A stretch of 64,000 nucleotides of DNA from positions 1-64,000 of the forward strand of contig PVNI01000015.1 in assembly GCA_003001795.1 (NCBI GenBank), in the 5' to 3' direction. Below, in pieces: positions 35,140 through 42,960 of this stretch. The DNA is from Actinomadura viridilutea. Lineage in GTDB: Bacteria; Actinomycetota; Actinomycetes; Streptosporangiales; Streptosporangiaceae. The position numbers and the translations under genes were made by a program. How positions within the stretch are numbered: the first letter of the stretch is position 1; the number at the start of each line of letters is the position of its first letter. The notes beneath the pieces were generated by a model, which was not told where the DNA came from, searched no databases, and worked only from the letters and a program-made list of their open reading frames with translations.

Positions 35140-35500
35140 CCGCGCCGCATTCATCGCCAAGAGCAGTGCGATGGCCAGGCAGAACAGGACCGAGGCGGCC
35201 ATCCCGGCGGTGACGGCATCCTTAGCAGGCGTCGGGAGCCGGCATGGGCGGCGGCTCGGCCACCGGCACAGCGCCTGCCAGGGTGTCGCGAGCGTCCCGC
35301 CGGACGGCCTCGCCGCGCCGGCCGCGGTAGGTGACGGCGGCCACGCTGCCGACCACGGCGACGCCCCCACGTCACGCCCAGTTCGGTGTCGGCCTCCCCC
35401 AGCGCCGACGCCGCGCAGACCGAAACGACAACACCGAAACGACAACGAGGTCGGTGCCCAGCGTCCGTGGTGGGACTGGATTCGAGGATGTCCAGGGTGA
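35140..35500 (-). pseudogene. decayed C-terminus of a DHA2-type (14-TM) MFS transporter
   Basis: Minus-strand fragments keep the order of a drug-efflux transporter tail but in shifted frames and with a stop: GVAVVGSVAAVTYRG (about 35320-35370), EAVRRDARDTLAGAV (about 35270-35315), a TAG near 35220, then VTAGMAASVLFCLAIALLLA (about 35150-35210). This is the last-helix region of EmrB/QacA-like proteins. No intact N-terminal part exists between it and the next gene. Confidence 0.65.
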
Positions 35501-35581
35501 GTACGGCCGCGATCGGTACGGCTTCCAGGCCGACCCCGGCCCTGCTCGAACGGCGTCACCTGGAACGCGCGGCCGATCGCC

Positions 35582-37177
35582 TCACCCCGCCGCCGGTGCG
35601 GCGGCGAGGCGTTGCAGCGACGCGCGGACGGCGTCGGGCAGCTCGCGCAACCGGTGCGCCGGCAATTCCAGCGGTGTGACATCGCGCGCCCACGGCGCCG
35701 TCTCGGCGACCAGGGCGCGGGCCTGCCGCTTGGTGAGGTCGCCGCGCAGGCCGATCAGCGCGTCCCGCCAGGCGTTGGCGACCTTCCCGTGCGCCCTGTC
35801 CATGATCGCGCGCAGGATGCGGGCCGTCTCGTCCTCCGCGGCGGGCGGCGCACAGCGCACCGCGTCCACCACAGGGCCCCGGGCCGTCAGCTCGTACACG
35901 GGCCGCAGCAGCGCGGCCGTCGCCGCCAGATCGGCGACCGGTTCGGCGAGGAACACCCGGACGTGCTCGGCGCGGGTGGCCAGCAGCACCCGTGCCAGCG
36001 CCCGTTCCAGCCCGGCGGGCAGCGCGACGGCGGCGTGCCGGACGGTCGCCGCATACGGTTTGGCCAGCCATGTCGTCAGCCGGGCCCGCGGCACACCGGG
36101 CAGGACGTGCGTCGGCCACTCCCCCACCAGCACATCGGGCCGCAGCCCGGACAGATCATCGGCGGAGATCCGCAGCGTCGTCCGGGACTCGACGGCCTGC
36201 GGGCCCCGGGTGTAGATCGCGGCGCTGAACCGTCGGGCCCGGGCGGTGGCGGCGGCCAGGCTCTTGCCGGTGGGACGCAGCAGGTACAGGTCGGCGGCCG
36301 AGCCTATGGCCTCGGCGCCGAAGTACCGGTTGAAGTCGGGGTAGACGGCCTCGGTGACGAGGTGAAGGTCGCGCAACGCGTTCTGCACCTTCAGCGCCAG
36401 CGCCGGTGTGCGGTCGCTGGCCCCGTAGGCCAGCACCACCCGGCCGCTGCCGTGGTCGCGCAGCCCTTCCAGGGCGCGGGCCACGAACAGCCCGACGCCT
36501 TCGGCGGTGTAGGGCGGGTCGGTGACGGCGATGTCGGCGGACGCGGCGGCCGACGGCGGCAGGCCGAGGCGCAGGTCGGCCCAGCGCGTCCGCACGTCGA
36601 GCCCGAGTTCGGCGGCGCGTTCGTCGATGTAGGCCAGGATGCGCTCGTCGATGTCGACGACGGTCGTCTCGACACCGGGGTGGATCAGGCCGACGGCCAG
36701 CGACGTCAGGTCGTGGTCGCCCACGCACAGCAGCCGCGCGCCGGGCAGCCAGAACCGGGCGCCCAGCAGCAGCGCGCGGCGCACCACGGTGTCGGGGGTG
36801 GCGGCGACGTGGTCGAGGACGTGCCGTCCGCGCGGCGCCCGTCGGATGAGCTCCCTCATCCGCTCCACCACGTCGGCGTGCTCGGGCAGCAGGTGCCCCA
36901 CGGGGTCGGCGGGGTCGAACGGCCGGTGCCCGGTGCGCAACGCTTCGGCGATCCGCTCGGCCTGCTCGGCGGTGAGGCGGAACCGGCCGTCGTCGGCGCG
37001 CTCCACGGCCAGCGCCTCCAGCAGGGACTCCACCGACCGCCTGGGCGCGGCCGTGCGGCGGATCAGATCCGCCATCGTCCACCATCGCCGGTCCGCCAGA
37101 AGGCTGAGCGCGGTGTGCAGCCTCCTGGGATCCATGTCGGCCGCGACAGGCAGCCCCGGTGCTCCCCCTTCGCTCAC
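35582..37177 (-). CDS. BpsA-like branched-chain polyamine synthase family protein
   Basis: A 531-residue two-part protein. Residues about 15-85 form a winged-helix-like N-terminus (LLADRRWWTMADLIRRTAAPRRSVESLLEAL in outline). Residues about 105-345 match the DUF43/BpsA aminopropyltransferase domain, a Rossmann methyltransferase-like fold: VDIDERILAYI, then the signature TDPPYTAEGVGLFV and GRVVLAYGASDRT. In archaea BpsA makes N4-bis(aminopropyl)spermidine. The C-terminal about 180 residues are extra and unrecognised. In actinomycetes the substrate is not established, so the role is inferred from the fold. Confidence 0.75.
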   Translation of the reverse strand: MSEGGAPGLPVAADMDPRRLHTALSLLADRRWWTMADLIRRTAAPRRSVESLLEALAVERADDGRFRLTAEQAERIAEALRTGHRPFDPADPVGHLLPEHADVVERMRELIRRAPRGRHVLDHVAATPDTVVRRALLLGARFWLPGARLLCVGDHDLTSLAVGLIHPGVETTVVDIDERILAYIDERAAELGLDVRTRWADLRLGLPPSAAASADIAVTDPPYTAEGVGLFVARALEGLRDHGSGRVVLAYGASDRTPALALKVQNALRDLHLVTEAVYPDFNRYFGAEAIGSAADLYLLRPTGKSLAAATARARRFSAAIYTRGPQAVESRTTLRISADDLSGLRPDVLVGEWPTHVLPGVPRARLTTWLAKPYAATVRHAAVALPAGLERALARVLLATRAEHVRVFLAEPVADLAATAALLRPVYELTARGPVVDAVRCAPPAAEDETARILRAIMDRAHGKVANAWRDALIGLRGDLTKRQARALVAETAPWARDVTPLELPAHRLRELPDAVRASLQRLAAAPAAG

Positions 37178-37241
37178 TGTCGAATGCTATCGGGGGAAAT
37201 TCGGTTGGTCGGCCGATACAGGGTCGGTTACAACAGTCGGC

Positions 37242-37640
37242 GTGCTCCACAAGTAGCCCCGACCCGCTCACATCCAGGGGCCCGGTTGCAGCCCGGCGAC
37301 CATGACGTCGCCGCCGTGCCGTTCCGGGAAATCGCCGGCCGATACCTGGGTGGAGGAGAAGCTGGACGGGGCGAACGCGGGGATCGGCTTCAGCGCCGAC
37401 GGGGAACTGCGGTTGCAGAGCCGCGGGCATTTCCTGACCGGCGGGCCCCGCGAACAGCAGTTCAATCTGTTCAAGGCGTGGGCCGCGTCGGTGCGGCATG
37501 CGCTGTGGCCGCGGCGGCGCGACCGGTACGTGCTGTACGGGGAGTGGCTGTACGCCGAGCACACGATCATCCGCTTCTATCTGAGGCGGCAGCGCATCCC
37601 GCACACCAGCACCGAGCGGTCCGACCAGCTGGCCGCCCGG
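37242..37640 (+). pseudogene. RNA ligase (Rnl2-like) pseudogene
   Basis: The adenylation motif survives: VEEKLDGANAGI (motif I, with the AMP-accepting Lys), LRLQSRGHFLTGG and LYGEWLYAEHTI (motif III/IIIa). At least two lesions precede them: an in-frame TAG at 37254, where the family has KYPRTPH, and one extra G near 37348-37351 that shifts the frame between PFREIAGRYL and VEEKLDG. Motifs IV and V are missing; after about 37610 the sequence no longer fits and passes into an IS5-type remnant. It once encoded an RNA repair ligase. Confidence 0.8.
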
Positions 37641-37649
37641 GCCCGGCGC

Positions 37650-37775
37650 GGGCACCGCCGCTGTGACTTCGAGGCGACTGCCACCGGCGCCGCAACGTCA
37701 TCGAACGCCGCTTCAACCAGCTCGAACATCACTTGGGACAAGCTGGAAGCGATCAGCGCGCCGCCCTCATGAACA
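37650..37775 (+). pseudogene. IS5-family transposase remnant
   Basis: Positions 37688-37732 read RRNVIERRFNQLEHH, which matches the NVVERCFNRLKQ block near the DDE glutamate of IS5-type transposases (the E is retained). The flanks are frame-shifted and no terminal inverted repeats were found. It abuts the truncated RNA ligase, so the insertion or its imprecise loss may have removed the ligase 3' end. Confidence 0.55.
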
Positions 37776-37859
37776 TGTTCGGCGGGCCGAGGCAACGGCA
37801 CTGCCGAGCAGCCGTCACCAAGTGTCGTCGGCCGTGCGCGGACGTGCCGCCTCGTTCGG

Positions 37860-38225
37860 TCAGAGGGCCTGCGCGACGGCCATGCCGCAGTAGGCGGCGC
37901 CGAGCCCGGCGGCCACCGAGGCGACCGCGTTGAACACCGCGTGGACGCGGGCTCCGTCCTCGGCCAAGCGCAGCGTCTCGTAGCCGAATGTCGAGTAGGT
38001 GGTCAGCGCACCGCAGAACCCGGTGCCGGCCAGCGCCATCGTGCCGTCTCCAGCAGGCAAAGCCGCCAGGAAGCCCAGCAGCGCCGATCCGGTGATGTTG
38101 ACGGTGAAGGTGCCCCAGGGGAAGAGGCCGTCGTGGTGGGCCTGCACCATGCGGTCGACCAGGTAGCGCAACGGGGCGCCCAGCGCTGCACCCAGCGCGA
38201 CCAGCAGCGCGGACGGGATGCTCAC
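37860..38225 (-). CDS. crcB: CrcB/Fluc fluoride channel subunit
   Basis: A 121-residue protein with four membrane helices. Fluc hallmarks: GALGAPLRYLVDR (R near residue 20), WGTFTVNITGSALLGFL (pore Asn) and GFCGALTTYSTFGYETL with the TxxSTF phenylalanine box. It forms dual-topology or hetero-dimers that export fluoride. The GTG start overlaps the stop of the DUF190-like gene as GTGA. It is the last gene of the three-gene fluoride operon. Confidence 0.92.
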   Translation of the reverse strand: MSIPSALLVALGAALGAPLRYLVDRMVQAHHDGLFPWGTFTVNITGSALLGFLAALPAGDGTMALAGTGFCGALTTYSTFGYETLRLAEDGARVHAVFNAVASVAAGLGAAYCGMAVAQAL

Positions 38226-38521
38226 CAGTGCACCTCAGCGGAATCGTTGCAGCGGGTTGCCTCGCCCAGCTCAATGCTGTCCAGGCGCTTTGTGACCAGA
38301 AGGAACGCGCGGGCGCAATCCGTGACGTCCACGACCGCCAGCGACACGAAGCGCGAGGTGTCGACGTGGCTGGACGCCCCGCAGTCCTCGCTCCCGTGCA
38401 GCAGGTCGGCACCGGCGAGGTCGGTGGCGCCGCCGCGGGGCACGTTCTCGTACCCCACGAAGATCGTCGGGTGCAGCGCGGCGCCGTGCAGCTTCACGGG
38501 AGTCCTCAGAAGCGTCGTCAC
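38222..38521 (-). CDS. shortened DUF190-family protein between two crcB genes
   Basis: A 99-residue frame linked by GTGA overlaps to crcB genes on both sides. The ends fit DUF190: TTLLRTPVKLHGAAL at the start, then TIFVG, GASSHVDTSRFVSL and RAFL. Compared with the usual length of about 110-120 residues, the segment around the LYxEIVxRA helix and the LSEDLPV segment are missing or replaced (NVPRGGATDLAGADLLHGS, then SLAVVDV). The frame is open, so the protein may be made, but the fold is probably compromised. DUF190 proteins resemble PII-like proteins and accompany fluoride channels. Confidence 0.75.
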   Translation of the reverse strand: MTTLLRTPVKLHGAALHPTIFVGYENVPRGGATDLAGADLLHGSEDCGASSHVDTSRFVSLAVVDVTDCARAFLLVTKRLDSIELGEATRCNDSAEVHW

Positions 38522-39015
38522 GGGCGTCCTTCCAGTGGGACGGCGTCCTGGCGGCGGCGTGCCGCCAGCCGGGCTGCAGCGCGGGTCAGGCGGACCCCGG
38601 TGAACACTGCGGCAATCGCGGCGACGGGGGTGGCGGCGAGGTACAGCAAGGCGATGCGGGGCGCGTGGGCGTGCAGGGCGGTCTGGACGTCGACGACGTA
38701 GGTGGAGAAGGTGGTGAACCCGCCGAGCACCCCGACGCCCAGGAACGGGCGGAGCAGCCGGTGCGCCTGCCGGACCTCGGTGATGACGACCATGAGCACG
38801 CCGATCAGCAGGCATCCGGCGGTGTTGACGCAGAAGGTCGCCCAGGCGAACTCGCCGGGCCGATGTGGGAAGGAGGCGGCGATGCCGTAGCGGGCGAGCG
38901 CGCCGACCATACCACCGACAGATATGACCGCCAGCGTCGCCCACGGCACGCGGCGCCGGATGCCGGGCCGGTGAACGCGCGGGGAGACTCGGGGCGCGGT
39001 GGGGGCGTCGGGCAT
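38518..39015 (-). CDS. crcB: CrcB/Fluc fluoride channel subunit with basic N-terminal extension
   Basis: A 165-residue Fluc protein. After about 28 residues of basic, Pro-rich extension come four membrane helices with GGMVGALARYGIAA, WATFCVNTAGCLLIGVL (pore Asn) and GVLGGFTTFSTYVVDV (TTFSTY, the Phe-box equivalent). A cytoplasmic Arg-rich tail follows. It heads the crcB-DUF190-crcB operon and is preceded by a structured leader. Paired crcB genes usually encode a heterodimeric channel. Confidence 0.9.
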   Translation of the reverse strand: MPDAPTAPRVSPRVHRPGIRRRVPWATLAVISVGGMVGALARYGIAASFPHRPGEFAWATFCVNTAGCLLIGVLMVVITEVRQAHRLLRPFLGVGVLGGFTTFSTYVVDVQTALHAHAPRIALLYLAATPVAAIAAVFTGVRLTRAAARLAARRRQDAVPLEGRP

Positions 39016-39023
39016 GGCAATCT

Positions 39024-39118
39024 CCTACCGGTGCGACGATGTCATCGGTAGGGACCGTTGGCGTCTTTGGACGCGGTTGCCCCGCCTGTCGGACGGGGGC
39101 GGTGGGCCCCACCACCGC
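39024..39118 (-). promoter_or_regulatory. crcB leader resembling a fluoride riboswitch, variant
   Basis: Read on the minus strand. Hairpin 1: GCGGTG (39118-39113) / CACCGC (39104-39099) with an 8-nt loop GTGGGGCC. A CCCC...GGGG inserted hairpin follows (39098-39080). Hairpin 2: GCGTC-CAAA-GACGC (39074-39061). Then GGTCCC (39056-39051) can pair with GGGGCC of loop 1, giving the pseudoknot of crcB riboswitches. CCTACCG (39052-39046) alternatively pairs with CGGTAGG (39030-39024), which abuts the crcB ribosome site. Conserved GAUG and UGAU bases of the known aptamer are GUGG and CAAC here, so binding is uncertain. Confidence 0.45.
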
Positions 39119-39462
39119 GTGTCGCCTGCGAACAGGTCGCCGGGCTCGCCCAGCATAGCGGCCCCCGTCGCTTGTCGTGTCCACGCCTCGGGCGCCCCAG
39201 CGCTCTGAGGGATCCTCACCACTCGACGATCCCGCGGCCACACCGCCGTCTTCCTCGACCGACACCCGGATGGCGGGGTGCTCGGGCATCACGGTGGGGT
39301 ATCTGATCTTGTCCGCCCGCCCGTGCCTGGTCGAGCCGTGCCTGGTCGAGCCGGGGACCTCCAGATCGGCGCGGATCGGCGGGAAAATTATCGTGCTCCC
39401 CCGTCCCGGCCGGCGCGTCTCTGAGCCATCAAGCTGTACTGGTTTCTGACATTCTTTGCCGC
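39119..39462. other. non-coding stretch between divergent crcB operon and hypothetical gene
   Basis: About 340 bp including promoters for both directions. A short tandem duplication GCCTGGTCGAGCCGT is present twice at about 39326-39354. Sequence near 39425-39455 is AT-richer and is the likely promoter for the plus-strand gene. Confidence 0.5.
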
Positions 39463-40230
39463 ATGTCCCTGTCGTACCTGCCGGACTCGGCGCATCCACG
39501 GGTGGCCGTCGATCCGGCCGTTCCCGCGGAGGACCGTCGGGCCCTGCGCGAGAACCAGGACGTGCTGACACCGGCCACGAGCCCTGTGCCCGGCCGGTTG
39601 CATGTGCTGCTCGGCGGTTCCGTCGTCCGTCTCATCCGCAAGTACCACGGCCGTTACATCGTGGCGGCCGACCTCGATCCGGACGCGAAGATCCTGCTGT
39701 GCCGGGCGCAGGAGGCGATCGACACGGTGCTGGAATCCGAGGTGAACAAGGCCGGGCTGCTCGACGGCATCGACAACGCGCTGACTCTCCCCGCCGAGGA
39801 GTGGGAGATCGCCCAGACACTGATGACCCATTCCCGAATGCGGGAGGAACAGCGGCGGCTTCGCGCGTCCGATCTGACGCCCATGGAGAAGTCCCGGTTC
39901 GCCCCGCAGCGCGAAGCATTGCGCCGTTCCGTGGCGGCGGTCACCGAACGGGTCGAGGCGCTGGAGAAGTACGCCGCGAGTACGGCGGCGGCCGACGCCG
40001 TCTATAGGCGAGAGCAGCTGCGGAACCTGCCGCCGCCCGACAACAGCGCGGAGATCCTCGAACTGGAACAGCGCAACGAGGCTTACGAGGAACTCCTCGC
40101 CCGCACGGTCGCGCACGAACTGGCGGCCGAACGGATCGAGGAGCTGGCCGAAGACGCCTCGGAGATCGAGTCCGCCCTGCGCCATGCGGCCGACGCGGCC
40201 AGACGCGTCGGTGACACGTCCACCCCTTGA
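39463..40230 (+). CDS. hypothetical protein with C-terminal coiled coil
   Basis: A 255-residue soluble acidic protein. The first 90 residues are mixed (RLHVLLGGSVVRLIRKYHGRYIVAADLD in outline), followed by a helical acidic middle (AGLLDGIDNALTLPAEEWEIAQTL) and a strongly predicted coiled coil from about 130 to 245. No family is recognised. Lower GC at third positions than in neighbours is not evident. No operon partners. Confidence 0.7.
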   Translation: MSLSYLPDSAHPRVAVDPAVPAEDRRALRENQDVLTPATSPVPGRLHVLLGGSVVRLIRKYHGRYIVAADLDPDAKILLCRAQEAIDTVLESEVNKAGLLDGIDNALTLPAEEWEIAQTLMTHSRMREEQRRLRASDLTPMEKSRFAPQREALRRSVAAVTERVEALEKYAASTAAADAVYRREQLRNLPPPDNSAEILELEQRNEAYEELLARTVAHELAAERIEELAEDASEIESALRHAADAARRVGDTSTP

Positions 40231-40632
40231 CCGTCCGTCCCGCGGTCAGGGGCACCGCCTCGCGGTGGTGGCAGGCGCTTCGGCCCGTACATGATCCGGA
40301 AGAGCGGCGGACTCCGCGGCAAGCCTATGCGTCCCGGTTATCTGCTTCCGGTTGCGCGCCACCGTGCGTCTCCCGAACCGTCCAATGAGCGACTGGACGT
40401 GCCTGCCGCCCCACCTCCAACCCGCACCGCACGACCGCGACAGGAGATCGCACCCGCACCGGCCAAGGGCCGACGGTGACACTTCACGCCTGGCGTCCCG
40501 GCCCGTGTGAGTGATAGGTCGTCCCCCGTCTCCTGCCGTTCGACGCGATGCGACATTAACTCTCCGTAGTCAATCCATTACTCTTGCGATGGGGGCGGCG
40601 TCGATGGCAGAAGTGGGATCATCGGGGTTCTC
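40231..40632. other. 400-bp stretch without a gene
   Basis: No credible frame. The stretch 40550-40600 is AT-richer and may be the promoter of the small secreted protein gene downstream. Confidence 0.5.
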
Positions 40633-41025
40633 ATGCGCACTTCACGGGCGACGATCGCCTTGGCGGTCGGCACCGCGGTTCTTCTCGCCCCGGCAGAGAC
40701 AGCCGCCGCAACAGGGGAATCGGTCGGGGACCGGGTCATGGCCTGCAGGAGCGGTTCCGCGGCCACGGAGCTGTACTCGCCGGCGAAATGGTATGTCGGC
40801 GTAGAGAAGTCATGGAGATGTGTCGGACGCCACGTCTACAACGGCAGGCTCCGGCGGGTGGTGGCTTCGCCTCCGGGACGGGTGTGGGCCGAAATGTACA
40901 TCCGATGGCAGTCCGGAAGAGTGACGCACAAAAGAATGAAGCTGGGCAAGCGGTATGTCTATCGCGGCGCCCATGGCGTCTCCATCCGGGCGTGTGATGC
41001 CTACGGGTGCAGCCGCTGGTGGTGA
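40633..41025 (+). CDS. small secreted protein
   Basis: A 130-residue protein with a Sec signal peptide (basic MRTSR, hydrophobic core ATIALAVGTAVLLA, cleavage near AETAAA). The mature part is about 105 residues, basic (many Arg/Lys, Trp-rich end CSRWW) with four Cys that could form two disulphides. No family is recognised. Its size, charge and disulphides would suit a small extracellular inhibitor or wall-binding protein, but this is a guess. Confidence 0.65.
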   Translation: MRTSRATIALAVGTAVLLAPAETAAATGESVGDRVMACRSGSAATELYSPAKWYVGVEKSWRCVGRHVYNGRLRRVVASPPGRVWAEMYIRWQSGRVTHKRMKLGKRYVYRGAHGVSIRACDAYGCSRWW

Positions 41026-41329
41026 TCCCAGCAGGCGCCCACAGGCGAAAGCCGTGCCGGTCGACGTGGGTTTCGACGCGGTCGATGAGGATCGCGTCAG
41101 GGCGCGTTCCCACGTCCGCCGGGTGGATGGCCGATCCCTCGACGGGCCCGGAAATCCTTCATAGGGCCTGCGCGGCCGCATCGGTCCCGGCACCGCGGTC
41201 CTGGCCGATGCTCTCTTCCTGCCGGCCCGTGGGACGGAGATGCCGCCTGCGGGTCCCGCTCGCATGCCGCTCGGTGCGGCCCACATCGGCCGCACCGAGC
41301 GGTCCGCCGCGACAGCCGGCGGTGGCGGC
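41026..41329. other. 300-bp intergenic stretch
   Basis: Lies between convergent genes (small secreted protein and P450). GC-rich stem-forming sequence around 41265-41310 (GGTGCGGCC...GGCCGCACC) forms a 9-bp inverted repeat and is a probable terminator. Confidence 0.55.
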
Positions 41330-42619
41330 TCAGGGGGCGGTGAAGGTGCAGGGCAGGCGTTTGATGCCGTTGATGAAGCTGGACAGCAGCAGGTCGGGAT
41401 CGCCGTCGGCGCGGATGTCGGGCAGGCGGGTGAACAGTTCCCGGAACATGATCGCTATCTCGCGGCGGGCCAGATTGGCGCCCAGGCAGTAGTGCGGTCC
41501 GGGTCCGCCGAACCCGACGTGCGGGTTGGGTGAGCGGGTGATGTCGAACCGGTCGGGATCGGTGAAGACGGCCTCGTCGCGATTGGCGGAGTTGTAGAAG
41601 AGCACGACTTTGTCCCCTTTGGCCAGGGGACGGCCGTTGAGCTCGTAATCGCGGGTGAGGTTGCGGCGGAAGCAGATGACGGGGGTGCTGTAGCGGACGA
41701 TCTCCTCCACGGCGCCGGCGATGCGCCCGTCGAAGTCGTCCAGCAGCAGTTCGCGCTGGTCGGGATGGTCGGTGAGCAGTTTGAGCCCGTGGGCGATGGC
41801 ATTGCGCGTGGTCTCGTTGCCGGCGACCACCAGCAGCAGGAAGAACGTGCCGAACTCGCGCGCCGACAGTTTCTCGCCGTCGATGTCGGCGGTGACGAGC
41901 GCCGAGGTCAGGTCGCCGGTCGGTTCGGCGACGCGTTCGCGGCCGAGGGCGGCGGCCAGGCGGTGCAGCGCGCGGGCGGCCCAGGCGACCTTGGCCAGGC
42001 CGAGGCCGGTGCGCACGCGCCCCAGGTCGGGGGTGATGCCGGTGTATTCGGGGTCGGTGTTGCCCAGCACGATGTTGGTGAGCCGGACGACGCGCGGCTG
42101 GTAGCGGTCGGGGATGCCGAGCATGTCGCAGATGACCTCGACGGGCAGCCGCACGGCGACCTTGGCGACGAAGTCTCCGGGGCCGGAGGCGATCAGGTCG
42201 TCGACGATGCGGGCGGCGCGGCGCCGCACGTCGTCCTCGGTCTTGGCGAGCGTTCGCGGGGTGAACGCGCGGGACACGATCCGCCGGATCTTGGCGTGCC
42301 GCGGATCGTCCATGTTGATCATGGAGTCGACGTAGCGGTTCAGCCAGCTCGGCGAGTCGATGATGCTGGTGGCGTTGGGTTCGCTGCTGAAGATCTGCGG
42401 GTTGCGGCTGGCTTCGACGACGTCGGCGTGGCGCACCAGGGCCCAGTAGCCGTTCCCGCGGCGGGTGAACGGGATGGGCGGGTCGGGGAAGCGCACCGGG
42501 CCGGGGCGGGCGCGCAGCGCGGCGAACGCCGCGGCGCGCTCGTGCGGGGGGCGTGCCCAGAAGCGCAGGTCGTTGAGGTCGACGGTGTCGATCGCCGGGT
42601 CGGTCCGCTCGGTGGTCAC
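41330..42619 (-). CDS. cytochrome P450
   Basis: A 429-residue bacterial class I P450. Oxygen-binding I-helix motif VVAGNETTRNA, K-helix ExxR (EEIVRYSTP), and the haem-binding loop FGGPGPHYCLGANLARRE with Cys378 as ligand. The AGNETT motif and PVICFRRNLTRDYEL segment resemble the CYP124/125/142 group, which hydroxylates sterol side chains and branched lipids, so a lipid or steroid substrate is plausible. The GTG start at 42619 follows AAGGTGA; an ATG 11 codons upstream is an alternative. No ferredoxin gene is adjacent. Confidence 0.9.
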   Translation of the reverse strand: MTTERTDPAIDTVDLNDLRFWARPPHERAAAFAALRARPGPVRFPDPPIPFTRRGNGYWALVRHADVVEASRNPQIFSSEPNATSIIDSPSWLNRYVDSMINMDDPRHAKIRRIVSRAFTPRTLAKTEDDVRRRAARIVDDLIASGPGDFVAKVAVRLPVEVICDMLGIPDRYQPRVVRLTNIVLGNTDPEYTGITPDLGRVRTGLGLAKVAWAARALHRLAAALGRERVAEPTGDLTSALVTADIDGEKLSAREFGTFFLLLVVAGNETTRNAIAHGLKLLTDHPDQRELLLDDFDGRIAGAVEEIVRYSTPVICFRRNLTRDYELNGRPLAKGDKVVLFYNSANRDEAVFTDPDRFDITRSPNPHVGFGGPGPHYCLGANLARREIAIMFRELFTRLPDIRADGDPDLLLSSFINGIKRLPCTFTAP

Positions 42620-42915
42620 CGTGAGGTCACCTTCCCTCGTCCCTGCCCCCATGCTTGAGTAAGCGTCCGGTTACGTCAATGCCTCCGATATGCCATGTGA
42701 CCCGATATGCACTCTTTGTCGCCATTCATGCTAATTGAGGTTGATGTCGCTCATCAGCAGGGGGTGCGTCGGGCTGCCGCTGCATCTCGGCCTGTGTCCT
42801 GCGGCTTGGCAGGCGGCTGTGTTCGGCAAGCGGGTGAGACGGCACGCGCCGTCGGCGGCGACCGGCATGCGGGCTCGGGCGTGGACGGGCGGCGGAGATC
42901 GCCGAGCCGTTCTCG

Positions 42916-42956
42916 TCCGGGCCGTCCTCCGCGCACTCCGGAGGGCGGCCCGGACG
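42916..42956 (-). terminator. 17-bp hairpin downstream of the glycosidase gene
   Basis: GTCCGGGCCGTCCTCCG (42916-42932) pairs with CGGAGGGCGGCCCGGAC (42940-42956), with one mismatch, around a 7-nt loop. It begins 5 bp past the stop of the minus-strand glycosidase gene. Confidence 0.85.
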
Positions 42957-42960
42957 CCGG

